NCBI RefSeq assembly: GCF_040801785.1
Contig: NZ_CP161805.1
Span: 3,968,001 to 4,032,000, forward strand
DNA length: 64,000 nucleotides
DNA from: Sulfitobacter sp. LCG007
GTDB taxonomy: Bacteria > Pseudomonadota > Alphaproteobacteria > Rhodobacterales > Rhodobacteraceae
Direction: 5' to 3'
Both the position numbers and the translations under genes were made by a program. The notes under the pieces are model-generated. The model was not told the origin of the DNA and made no database searches. It saw only the letters and a program-made list of their open reading frames with translations. Of this stretch, positions 56,886 to 64,000 are shown one piece after another; position 1 is the stretch's first letter, and the number at the start of each line of letters is the position of its first letter.

Positions 56886-57887
56886 ATGTCCATCAACATC
56901 GCCATCAACGGGTTCGGCCGCATCGGACGCTGTGTGCTGCGCGCGCTCGTCGAGCGCAACGAGAAGGATATCCGGGTGGTTGCCATCAACGACCTGACCA
57001 CCCCCGAAACCCTGATGCACCTTCTCAAGTACGACAGCGTGCATGGCCGGCTGAACGCCGATGTCACGCTGGACGGCGACGTGATGAAGGTCGGAGGACA
57101 CGAGATCCGCATGACCGCGATCCGCAATCCGCAGGAACTGCCCTGGGGCGACGTGGATATCGCCTACGAATGCACCGGGATATTCACCGACCGCGACAAG
57201 GCCGCGCTGCACCTCGAGAACGGATCGAAGCGCGTGCTGGTATCCGCTCCCGCGACCGGCGCGGACCGCACGGTGGTGTTCGGAGTCAACCATCACGAAC
57301 TGACCAAGGACGACATCGTGGTGTCGAACGCTTCCTGCACGACGAATTGCCTCGCGCCGGTGGCCAAGGTGCTTGACGACCTCGTCGGGATCGAGACCGG
57401 CTACATGACGACGATCCACGCCTACACCGGCGACCAGCCGACCCATGACGCACCCCACAAGGATCTCTACAGGGCGCGGGCGGCGGCGGTGTCGATGATC
57501 CCGACCTCGACCGGTGCGGCGCGTGCCATCTCGCTCGTGCTGCCGCATCTCGAAGGCAAGCTGGAAGGCTCGGCCGTGCGCGTTCCGACAGCGAACGTGT
57601 CACTGGTCGATCTGTGCATCACGCCGGGCAAGCCGACGGATGCCGAGGCGATCAATGCGGCGATGATGGCCGCGGCCGAGGGACCGCTCAAGGGCGTCCT
57701 GGCCTACGAGCCTGCGCCGCTCGTGTCGCAGGACTTCAACCACGATCCCCACTCCTCGACCTTCGCACCCGCCCAGACCCGCGTGACCGCGGGTGGCATG
57801 GTCCGGGTGGTCAGCTGGTACGACAACGAATGGGGCTTCTCGAACCGGATGAGCGATACGGCACTGGCCATGGGCAAGCTGCTCTAG
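56886..57887 (+). CDS. gap: Glyceraldehyde-3-phosphate dehydrogenase, type I
   Basis: Glycolytic/gluconeogenic NAD(P)-dependent dehydrogenase. The 333-residue product has the N-terminal GFGRIGRCVLRALVE dinucleotide loop, the catalytic SNASCTTNCLAPVAKVLDD cysteine signature and WYDNEWGFSNRMSDTALAMG at the C-terminus. It lies between kpsT and wza, an unusual spot for a central-carbon gene, and has its own strong terminator. Some Rhodobacterales carry several gap copies, and this may be a paralogue. Confidence 0.97.
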   Translation: MSINIAINGFGRIGRCVLRALVERNEKDIRVVAINDLTTPETLMHLLKYDSVHGRLNADVTLDGDVMKVGGHEIRMTAIRNPQELPWGDVDIAYECTGIFTDRDKAALHLENGSKRVLVSAPATGADRTVVFGVNHHELTKDDIVVSNASCTTNCLAPVAKVLDDLVGIETGYMTTIHAYTGDQPTHDAPHKDLYRARAAAVSMIPTSTGAARAISLVLPHLEGKLEGSAVRVPTANVSLVDLCITPGKPTDAEAINAAMMAAAEGPLKGVLAYEPAPLVSQDFNHDPHSSTFAPAQTRVTAGGMVRVVSWYDNEWGFSNRMSDTALAMGKLL

Positions 57888-57911
57888 GGGCAATCGCCGT
57901 CGCCTGAACTG

Positions 57912-57955
57912 ACCGGCGCGCCGCATCGCAAGATGGGCGCGCCGGTTTTCTTTTT
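57912..57955 (+). terminator. Strong Rho-independent terminator after gap
   Basis: ACCGGCGCGCC and GGCGCGCCGGT form a perfect 11-bp stem with a 13-nt loop, followed directly by TTTTCTTTTTG. It begins 24 nt after the gap stop and just before the convergent wza. Confidence 0.88.
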
Positions 57956-57995
57956 GTCTGGCGCCTGCCCGTTGATCGGGCAGGGCGGGCGGACG

Positions 57996-59099
57996 CTAGA
58001 GCCCCTTGCTGACCACGATGGCCGAGGCGATGAGGGCGAGGATGGTCCGCGTCGGGCTCAGCGGGCTTTCGGTCGCGAGCACGGTATCCTTCGGATTGAT
58101 CTCGAAGTTCCGCGCGGCAAAGAGTCCGTCGGCGGAGGTCAGGTCGAGCGTGAAGACGACCTGCTGCTTCTGCGGCCCGGTGCCGTCGTTGCGGATGGCC
58201 GACGCGGGATATTCGCGCAGGATCAGCACGCCCTTCGGGTCGGCGCTGTTGTCCGCAAGTCCGCCGGTGATCGAGAGGGCCTCGAGCGCGGTGATGTATT
58301 CCTTCTCGAAATAGATCAGCTTCTCGGCGCCGGTCGCACCAAGCGAGATGAAGTAGCGGTCGTCTTCCTCGACGATGATCTTGTCGTCGCCGCGCAACGC
58401 GATATTGCGCGAGCCGTTCTCGTAAAGCGCATCCGCCCGGATCTCGTAGGTTTCGCTGCCACGGATCAGACGGACCACCGGATTGCGCAGGTTGGATTCG
58501 ACCCCGCCCGCCAACGACAGCAGCGACAGGATGGTGAAGTTGCGCCCCGGCAGCGGGTAGCTGCCGGGCTGCCTGACGCCACGCACCACGTCGACGGAAT
58601 TGGATTGACCGGCATGATGCGCCAGCTGGACCTGGGCCGAGGGGACGATCATCTCGAGATCGGACTGGATCTTGCGCCGCGCCGCGTCCGTCGTAAGTCC
58701 GCGCACCTCGACCTCGTCGACGTAGGGGACAAAGACGGTTCCGTCAGTCGAAACGACAAGCCCCTCGATCACGACATTCTTTTCGGTCGGCGGGGCGAGC
58801 AGCGAATTTTCCTGACTGTCCCAGATCACCAGGTCGATCAGGTCGCCGGTCCGGATGACGTTCGAGGCAGGACCGGACGCATTGCTGAGCCAGTTGTACC
58901 GCCCGCTCCAGCCGGTGACCGGCCATGTCTTGATCGCAGGAACATTCGCGCGGGTTACGGGAACGATCGAGATATCGGCGTTCTCCTGCTTGCCTTCGCG
59001 GATGATCTCGCGCTGGATCGCCGCGCCGCGCGGCGTGTTGCAACCCGTAGCCGCCAGCAGCAGGGCCAGCGCCATCAGAATTTTCGATGAAAAGCGCAA
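57996..59099 (-). CDS. Polysaccharide export outer-membrane lipoprotein (Wza/KpsD-like)
   Basis: Outer-membrane channel of capsule/exopolysaccharide export. The 367-residue precursor has a lipoprotein signal with lipobox LAATGC (acylated Cys20), then a Poly_export/SLBB arrangement: VIRTGDLIDLVIWDSQENSL, YVDEVEVRGLTTDAARRKIQ and later SLBB-type GRNFTILSLLSLAGGVES and EYITALEALSITGGLADN. It completes the KpsM-T-E-D type exporter. A 16-bp palindrome is just upstream. Confidence 0.9.
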   Translation of the reverse strand: MRFSSKILMALALLLAATGCNTPRGAAIQREIIREGKQENADISIVPVTRANVPAIKTWPVTGWSGRYNWLSNASGPASNVIRTGDLIDLVIWDSQENSLLAPPTEKNVVIEGLVVSTDGTVFVPYVDEVEVRGLTTDAARRKIQSDLEMIVPSAQVQLAHHAGQSNSVDVVRGVRQPGSYPLPGRNFTILSLLSLAGGVESNLRNPVVRLIRGSETYEIRADALYENGSRNIALRGDDKIIVEEDDRYFISLGATGAEKLIYFEKEYITALEALSITGGLADNSADPKGVLILREYPASAIRNDGTGPQKQQVVFTLDLTSADGLFAARNFEINPKDTVLATESPLSPTRTILALIASAIVVSKGL

Positions 59100-59130
59100 C
59101 TTGGCTCCCCTGCTTCGCCCCGGTTTTCGT

Positions 59131-59146
59131 TATCTAGGCCTAGATA
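59131..59146. promoter_or_regulatory. Perfect 16-bp palindrome between wza and the DUF2793 gene
   Basis: TATCTAGGCCTAGATA is a perfect palindrome located 31 bp upstream of the wza start and 225 bp from the DUF2793 gene start, followed by TCAATTGA (59150-59157). The size and symmetry suit a dimeric regulator site controlling wza. Confidence 0.5.
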
Positions 59147-59370
59147 CAATCAATTGAGGTCGCGCGACAATGACCTGCCCGCCGAAAACGGCACAAACAC
59201 GCGAGTGCGGCAGCAGGGACGCAGGTTCCTGACGGATGCCGGGCAACCGGGCCCTTTGCCGGGAGACGCCCCCGGCATTAACCCCGGGTGCCGGGACCGG
59301 ACGGGCACATAAGCGCAGGGCAAGCTTTTTCGGTCAGGTTCCGCAGGCCCTTTCCCGCCGCGAGGACCCG

Positions 59371-60447
59371 ATGGCCGATAACTCCCTCAACCTGTCGATG
59401 CCCTATATCCAACCAAGCCAGGCGCAGAAGCACGTCACCCACAACGAGGCGATCCGCCTGCTTGATATCCTCGTCCAGCTTGCCGTCGTCTCGGACGAAA
59501 CGACAAGCCCGCCGGCCTCGCCGTCCTCCGGGAGCAGGTATATCGTCGCCGACGGCGCCCTTGGCGCCTGGGCAGGTCAGGACGGCAAGGTGGCGGTCTA
59601 TGACGCGGGCGCATGGATCTACCACGCGCCGCGCACCGGGTGGCGGGCCTGGGTGCAGGATCGTCAGATGCTGGCGGTCTTCGACGGGAACGAGTGGATC
59701 GATATCGACGAGGGACAGTTCCAGGATCTCGACTCGTTCGGGCTGGGGATGACCTCCCTTCCCGGCGCGCCGTTTTCGGCCAAGCTGAACGCCGCCCTCT
59801 GGACTGCGCTTTATGCCGCTGACGGGGGCAATGGCAGTCTTGTACAGACCCTGAACCGGGAGGATGTCTCGGCCGACGCGGGGCTGGTCTTTCAGACCGA
59901 CTTCGACACACGCGCGATCCTCGGCCTCTTCGGCAGCAGCCGGATGCGTCTGGCAACCACACCGGACGGTTCAACCTTCAGGGACGCGATCAGCATCGAC
60001 GTTTCTACGGGCATCGCGGACCAGCCCGCCCTGCCCCGTTTCATGGCCTATACCAACTTCGACAACTTCGGCGCAGCGGATACCTGGACGACGATTGGCA
60101 TCAATGTGGCCGAATACAACGATCAGCTTGCCTTCGACGCCGCAACCGGATCGTTCACCGCGCCGGTCGATGGAACCTATCTTTTCGGGGCAACGCTGGT
60201 CTTCAAGCTCGACAGCAATCCGGGGGCGAAGATGGGTGCGCGGCTGCTGCAGAATGGTGTCGACGTGCTGCGTGGCTCGCTGGTCCAGCTCAGCGCCGAC
60301 CATGAGGACCAGCAGACCTCTCTCGGCGTGCAGACACTGGTGTCGCTCGTTGCGGGCGACACGGTCGAATTGCAGGGCCGAATGCGCGATTTCGGCGGCT
60401 ACTTCATGGCCGGTCAGACGACGTTCTGGGGTTTCAAGGTCGGCTGA
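59371..60447 (+). CDS. DUF2793 protein with C1q-like C-terminal domain
   Basis: A 358-residue protein. Residues 1-95 look like DUF2793 (start MADNSLNLSMPYIQPSQAQK, HVTHNEAIRLLD), a phage/GTA-associated domain. The middle (about 125-215) is variable. Residues about 222-358 resemble a C1q/TNF-like jelly roll (FMAYTNFDNFGAADTWTTIG, FTAPVDGTYLFGATLVFKLD, FGGYFMAGQTTFWGFKV), a trimeric binding fold. No signal peptide seen. From memory, a head-spike protein of the Rhodobacter gene transfer agent contains DUF2793 and binds capsule; the capsule-export neighbour makes that suggestive only. Confidence 0.78.
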   Translation: MADNSLNLSMPYIQPSQAQKHVTHNEAIRLLDILVQLAVVSDETTSPPASPSSGSRYIVADGALGAWAGQDGKVAVYDAGAWIYHAPRTGWRAWVQDRQMLAVFDGNEWIDIDEGQFQDLDSFGLGMTSLPGAPFSAKLNAALWTALYAADGGNGSLVQTLNREDVSADAGLVFQTDFDTRAILGLFGSSRMRLATTPDGSTFRDAISIDVSTGIADQPALPRFMAYTNFDNFGAADTWTTIGINVAEYNDQLAFDAATGSFTAPVDGTYLFGATLVFKLDSNPGAKMGARLLQNGVDVLRGSLVQLSADHEDQQTSLGVQTLVSLVAGDTVELQGRMRDFGGYFMAGQTTFWGFKVG

Positions 60448-60450
60448 GGC

Positions 60451-62841
60451 TCAGAGCTCGATATCGCGGACCAGCCCGCCGAGCGCACCGGACCAGTCGA
60501 GACTGAGCACGTCACCATGGCCGAAGTCGAAGGTCACGGTGCCGCCATGCCTTTCGGCGAACTCCGCGACCAGCGCTTTCTCGGACATCCGGCCGCCGCC
60601 CCAGAGCGAGCGATGGAAATCGAGCGTATCGGTCCCGTGGCGGAAGTCCGTGATCCGGTCCCTGCCGCCGGTGAAGACGAAATGATCCGCGCCACCTCCG
60701 CCGGTCAGCCTGTCGTCGCCCTTTCCTCCATTGAGGGTGTCGGCGGCCCCGCCCCCGTTGAGGGTGTCGTCGCCGCCGGCCCCCGACAGCCTGTCGCGTC
60801 CGCCGTGGCCCAGCAACCGGTCCCTGCCGGACCCTCCCCCGAGCGCGTCGCCGCCGGCCCCGCCCGCGAGCGTGTCGTTCCCGCTGCCGCCCCGGATCCT
60901 GTCACTACCGCCTCCACCGGCGAGGGCGTCATCGCCGCCCTTGCCCATCAGCCTGTCAGTCCCGGCCGCGCCGCGAAAGACATTGTCGGCGCCGTTGCCG
61001 GTGAGGCGGTCCGCGAAACGGCTGCCGGAAATGATCTCGATCCCGGAATAGCTGTCGCCCCGCGCGTCTCCGGTGTTTCTGCCAGGGCTCCCCAGATTCA
61101 CGGTGACGCCGGCAGGGGCGGTGCCATAGTCGGCGACGTCCCGACCGCTGCCGCCGATCAGCCTGTCACCGCCGGCCCCTCCGATCAGCGTGTCGTTTCC
61201 GTTGCCGCCCTCGATCCTGTCGCCTCCTCGTGTTCCCATCAGCCGGTCGGACCCGGAACCGCCCTCGATTGACTGGCGGCCGGTGGTGTTGGGTCGCGCC
61301 GGGGGCGGTTCGGGCAGCGAAACGGATGGCAGGGCAGTGCCGTCGTTCAACGCGTGATCGAGCGCGATGGACGCGGCCGCCCCGAGCTTCGCGGCGTTCA
61401 GGCTTTTGCCGTCGTCGCTGATCACGGTGAGCTCTTCCGCGCCATAGCGCAGGACAGCGCCGTTCGCGGTCGACGTCACCACGACCTGCGAGAACTGGCG
61501 CAGCATCTGCCAGGCCGACAAGTCGATCCTGTCGCTGCCGGCCTCGAAATCCAGGATCGTGTCCGCGGTTCGGTCGTATTTCAGCACGAAGAGATCGGCG
61601 CCGTCGCCGCCGCGCATCCGGTCCGTCCCTGCCCCGTCGATCAGCACGTCCTCGCCGCCGTTGCCTGTCAGCACGTCGTTGCCCGCCGCGCCGATCAGGA
61701 TATCGTCCAGCGCGCCTCCTGCGATGTCGTCATGACCCGATCCGCCGATCAGGGTCGTGCCAGGGTTACCGGGGTCGACGGTGAAACGGGTGATGCCGGT
61801 TTCCGTCTCGCTTGCGGCGAAGATCGCCAGCCGCCCGTCCTGGGCCAGCATCGTCAGGCCGCTGACATTTCTCAGCGTCAGGTCGGCCCGGTCGGCAACG
61901 GTGCCGCGCAGGACAAGCTGTCCTTCCGGCATCAGTTCGAGAAGCGACAGCCCGTCGTCCGACCCCGCCGCCGCCACGAAGACCCGTCCGTCGAGCGTGG
62001 CGACGGCGAGTTCGGCGGCGTTCTGGAAGCGGGTGGCGTGGCTGTCGAGTACATGGTCCGTCGCCGACAGCGATCCGTCGGAGCCGATGCGGAATACCGA
62101 CAGCGAAGAACTTCCCGCTCCGGCGACGATGACGAAGGTCGCTCCTTCCAGCCGGACGGTCTCGATGCAGCTGATGTTGCCGAGTCCGATGGTCCCGAGC
62201 GATGCATCCTGCGAGACCGGATCGAAGCCCTGCGCCGAGACCTCGAACACCTGTAGCTCGGCGCTCGAATGCGTCGCGGCCAGGGCGAAGCTGCGGGACC
62301 CGACATCCACCGTGGTCACAGCGGTCACGCTCCCGGAGCCAAGCGAGGCGCTGGCGATGTTCGTCAGGGACATGTCGCCGCCGACACGGTGAAGCGTCAG
62401 CGCCGCGGGGCCGTGATGCGCCGCGACCAGATAGTCCGCCGCGCCAAGCTTCACCTGATCCAGAGCCACCATGCTGGACGTCGGGCCATTGCCGGGCAGG
62501 AACGACATGGACCCGTCCAGGTCACCCTTGCCGTTGACCGCAAACAGCGGATAGGCCTCGAAATTCCGTCCGAGCGAGGCAAGATAGAGGGTGTCGCCGA
62601 AGCTCAGCAGGGCGCTTGCTTCGGGCCTTAGCCCGTCGCCCCCGGTGGCCTGCCGATCGTCGGTGCGGTCCAGCACGTCGGCGTCGGGGCCAAGCTGGTA
62701 TACCGTCACGCCGGGCGAGCTGCGCGTGGTCACGTAAAGATGCCAGATCCCCCCGATGCGGACCGCATCAAGATCGGAGATTCCACTTACATGATGGTCG
62801 CGTGCGCCTACGATCGCGCCTGCGCGCGAAATTCTCCACAT
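60451..62841 (-). CDS. Large RTX-repeat calcium-binding protein with N-terminal propeller-like domain
   Basis: A 796-residue likely type-I-secreted protein. Residues about 1-355 form beta-rich repeats suggestive of a propeller. A first RTX block is at 361-443 (GGSGHDD, GGDGADLFVLKYDRTADTIL) followed by a linker. A second, longer RTX block is at about 524-745 (GGSGSDRLMG, GGNGNDTLIG, GGAGGDALGGGSGRDRLLG), each ending in an ADxFVF/ADHFVF...DTL module. The end (VRDIEL) is compatible with a C-terminal secretion signal. No catalytic motif was seen. Converges on the DUF2793 gene with 3 nt between stops. Confidence 0.88.
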   Translation of the reverse strand: MWRISRAGAIVGARDHHVSGISDLDAVRIGGIWHLYVTTRSSPGVTVYQLGPDADVLDRTDDRQATGGDGLRPEASALLSFGDTLYLASLGRNFEAYPLFAVNGKGDLDGSMSFLPGNGPTSSMVALDQVKLGAADYLVAAHHGPAALTLHRVGGDMSLTNIASASLGSGSVTAVTTVDVGSRSFALAATHSSAELQVFEVSAQGFDPVSQDASLGTIGLGNISCIETVRLEGATFVIVAGAGSSSLSVFRIGSDGSLSATDHVLDSHATRFQNAAELAVATLDGRVFVAAAGSDDGLSLLELMPEGQLVLRGTVADRADLTLRNVSGLTMLAQDGRLAIFAASETETGITRFTVDPGNPGTTLIGGSGHDDIAGGALDDILIGAAGNDVLTGNGGEDVLIDGAGTDRMRGGDGADLFVLKYDRTADTILDFEAGSDRIDLSAWQMLRQFSQVVVTSTANGAVLRYGAEELTVISDDGKSLNAAKLGAAASIALDHALNDGTALPSVSLPEPPPARPNTTGRQSIEGGSGSDRLMGTRGGDRIEGGNGNDTLIGGAGGDRLIGGSGRDVADYGTAPAGVTVNLGSPGRNTGDARGDSYSGIEIISGSRFADRLTGNGADNVFRGAAGTDRLMGKGGDDALAGGGGSDRIRGGSGNDTLAGGAGGDALGGGSGRDRLLGHGGRDRLSGAGGDDTLNGGGAADTLNGGKGDDRLTGGGGADHFVFTGGRDRITDFRHGTDTLDFHRSLWGGGRMSEKALVAEFAERHGGTVTFDFGHGDVLSLDWSGALGGLVRDIEL

Positions 62842-63077
62842 TTCCAACCCCCGAAACTCACCCCTGAGCTTTCGGAGACACTGCCCTTGCTGCCTTAAGG
62901 CGGGCTTGGTGCATTGTGGCGGCACCATGGCATTTCGCTAAAACTCGACGCGCAGGCCGCGGCCGGACGTGAAACACGGTCTGTTTTCAGTTTGACGGAG
63001 CCATGGCCTTGGTGTCACTTAGCTGGACATCAAATCTGGACCCCGGGCCGAAGACGACGGGGCAATGGGAGGAAGTC

Positions 63078-64000
63078 ATGAAGAAACGCTTGATCCAGGC
63101 GATCGCCGCCGGTGCGCTGATGGCAGCCGGCGCAACCTCGGCCCATGCGACCGAATGCATCGCTCCGGCGAACCCGGGCGGAGGTTGGGACTTTACCTGC
63201 CGTCAGGTCGGAAAGATCCTTTATGACCTCAAGCTTGTGGAGTCCCCGGTGCAGGTCACCAACATGGCCGGCGCGGGCGGCGGCCTGGCCTTTTCGACCG
63301 TGGTGAACGAACGCAATGACGACGAAGATCTGATCGTCGCCGCCTCTTCGGCCACGACCACCCGGCTTGCCCAGAATGCTTTCGGCGGTGCGACCGCCGA
63401 CCAGGTGCGCTTCGTCGGATCCATCGGCGCCGACCCCGGCGTGCTCGTCGTCGCCAAGGACAGCCCGCTGAAGAACCTCGACGACCTTGTGAACGCAATC
63501 AAGGAAGATCCGGGTTCGGTCGCATTCGCCGGTGGCTCTGCGGTCGGGGGCTTCGACCACATGAAACCGCTGCAGGTCCTGATGGCCGGCGGGTTCGAGG
63601 ACATCACCAAGGTCAAGTATATCGCCGTCGACGGCGGCGCGGACGCGATCACCCAGACCGTGGGCGGGTTCACGCAGGCGATGACCGGCGACATGTCCGA
63701 GGTCGTGGGCTTTCTCGACTCCGGCGAAGTCCGGGCGCTGGCCGTCCTGACCGAGGAACGTGTCCCGGGTTTCGAGGATATCCCGACCGCCAAGGAACAG
63801 GGCTATGACGTCGTCGCCGTGAACTGGCGCGGGCTCTACGTGCCCGGCGGCGTCTCGGACGAGGCCTTCAACGCCTGGGCCGAAAAGCTGCAGGCCGTGG
63901 CCGACAGCGAGGAATGGAAGCAGACGATGGAAGCCAACGGTCTCGCGCCGTTCACCCTAGTCGGTGAAGAGTTCCAGGCATGGGTCGACGAGGTCGTTGC
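63078..64000 (+). CDS. tctC: TctC-family substrate-binding protein (3' end cut by window edge)
   Basis: Periplasmic binding protein of a tripartite tricarboxylate transporter (TctCBA-like). The visible 307 residues start MKKRLIQAIAAGALMAAGAT with a cleavable signal peptide (cleavage near SAHA/TECI). The mature part includes APANPGGGWDFTCRQVGKIL (the conserved N-terminal P-x-x-P-G-G-x-x-D loop), VAFAGGSAVGGFDHMKPLQV and KYIAVDGGADAITQTVGGFT. TTT tctB/tctA subunits are expected just downstream, outside the window. The ATG at 63078 is preceded by GGAGGAAG. Confidence 0.9.
   Translation, partial: MKKRLIQAIAAGALMAAGATSAHATECIAPANPGGGWDFTCRQVGKILYDLKLVESPVQVTNMAGAGGGLAFSTVVNERNDDEDLIVAASSATTTRLAQNAFGGATADQVRFVGSIGADPGVLVVAKDSPLKNLDDLVNAIKEDPGSVAFAGGSAVGGFDHMKPLQVLMAGGFEDITKVKYIAVDGGADAITQTVGGFTQAMTGDMSEVVGFLDSGEVRALAVLTEERVPGFEDIPTAKEQGYDVVAVNWRGLYVPGGVSDEAFNAWAEKLQAVADSEEWKQTMEANGLAPFTLVGEEFQAWVDEVV

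Noticed and set aside
62966-62977. Half parS-like ACGTGAAACA upstream of tctC
   Set aside because: Only one half-site matches and the other arm is unrelated; a chance match 50 kb from parAB.

Overview
This 64 kb window looks like a chromosomal segment of an alphaproteobacterium of the order Rhodobacterales (Rhodobacteraceae/Roseobacteraceae type). The evidence is GC-rich coding sequence, the gene order parB-parA-rsmG-mnmG-mnmE-rho-hemJ // maf-coaE-dnaQ-secB, the regB/senC/regA redox cluster, an alphaproteobacterial TimA (Tim44-like) gene, Mic60/mitofilin beside hemD, and a DUF2853 protein. No tRNA, rRNA, CRISPR array, transposase or integrase was found.

1-20.9 kb: origin-proximal housekeeping. 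hrcA (its last codons lie outside the window) diverges from rph-rdgB-hemW. parB-parA-rsmG-mnmG-mnmE-rho-hemJ run leftward and maf-coaE-dnaQ run rightward, away from a roughly 400 bp AT-richer gap (11012-11419). That gap has one perfect DnaA box, several near-perfect ones and a CtrA-like site, so it is the best candidate for oriC. Two perfect 16-bp parS sites coincide with the 5' ends of mnmG and rsmG. The block continues with secB, fxsA, timA, mltA, an Smr-domain gene, an MFS transporter and an hslV-(membrane protein)-hslU operon.

20.9-43 kb: a short AT-richer patch carries a tiny membrane protein and a ribbon-helix-helix protein. A long leftward run follows: tsaE-amgK-murU-addB-addA-trxA (tRNA modification, peptidoglycan recycling, double-strand-break repair, thioredoxin). 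Next come a PAS-only protein, the RegB/SenC/RegA redox regulators, a LysR regulator divergent from a 58-residue gene, GNAT and HD-domain genes, ahcY, a DUF2853 protein, EVE and YciI proteins, gpsA and tsaD.

43-50.4 kb: hemD-mic60-hemY, an envelope/heme cluster without hemC. After it lies an apparently accessory catabolic unit: an IclR regulator divergent from a Rieske oxygenase and a glutamine-synthetase-like ligase, which suggests gamma-glutamylation coupled to ring or N-substituent oxidation.

50.4-64 kb: cell-surface region. rfbCBDA makes dTDP-L-rhamnose. An ABC-dependent polysaccharide exporter (kpsM, kpsE, kpsT and a Wza/KpsD-like lipoprotein) is interrupted by gap. Beyond it lie a DUF2793 protein with a C1q-like tail, a large RTX protein, and a TctC substrate-binding protein cut by the window edge.

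All functions are inferred by reading translations and motifs. No database search was run.
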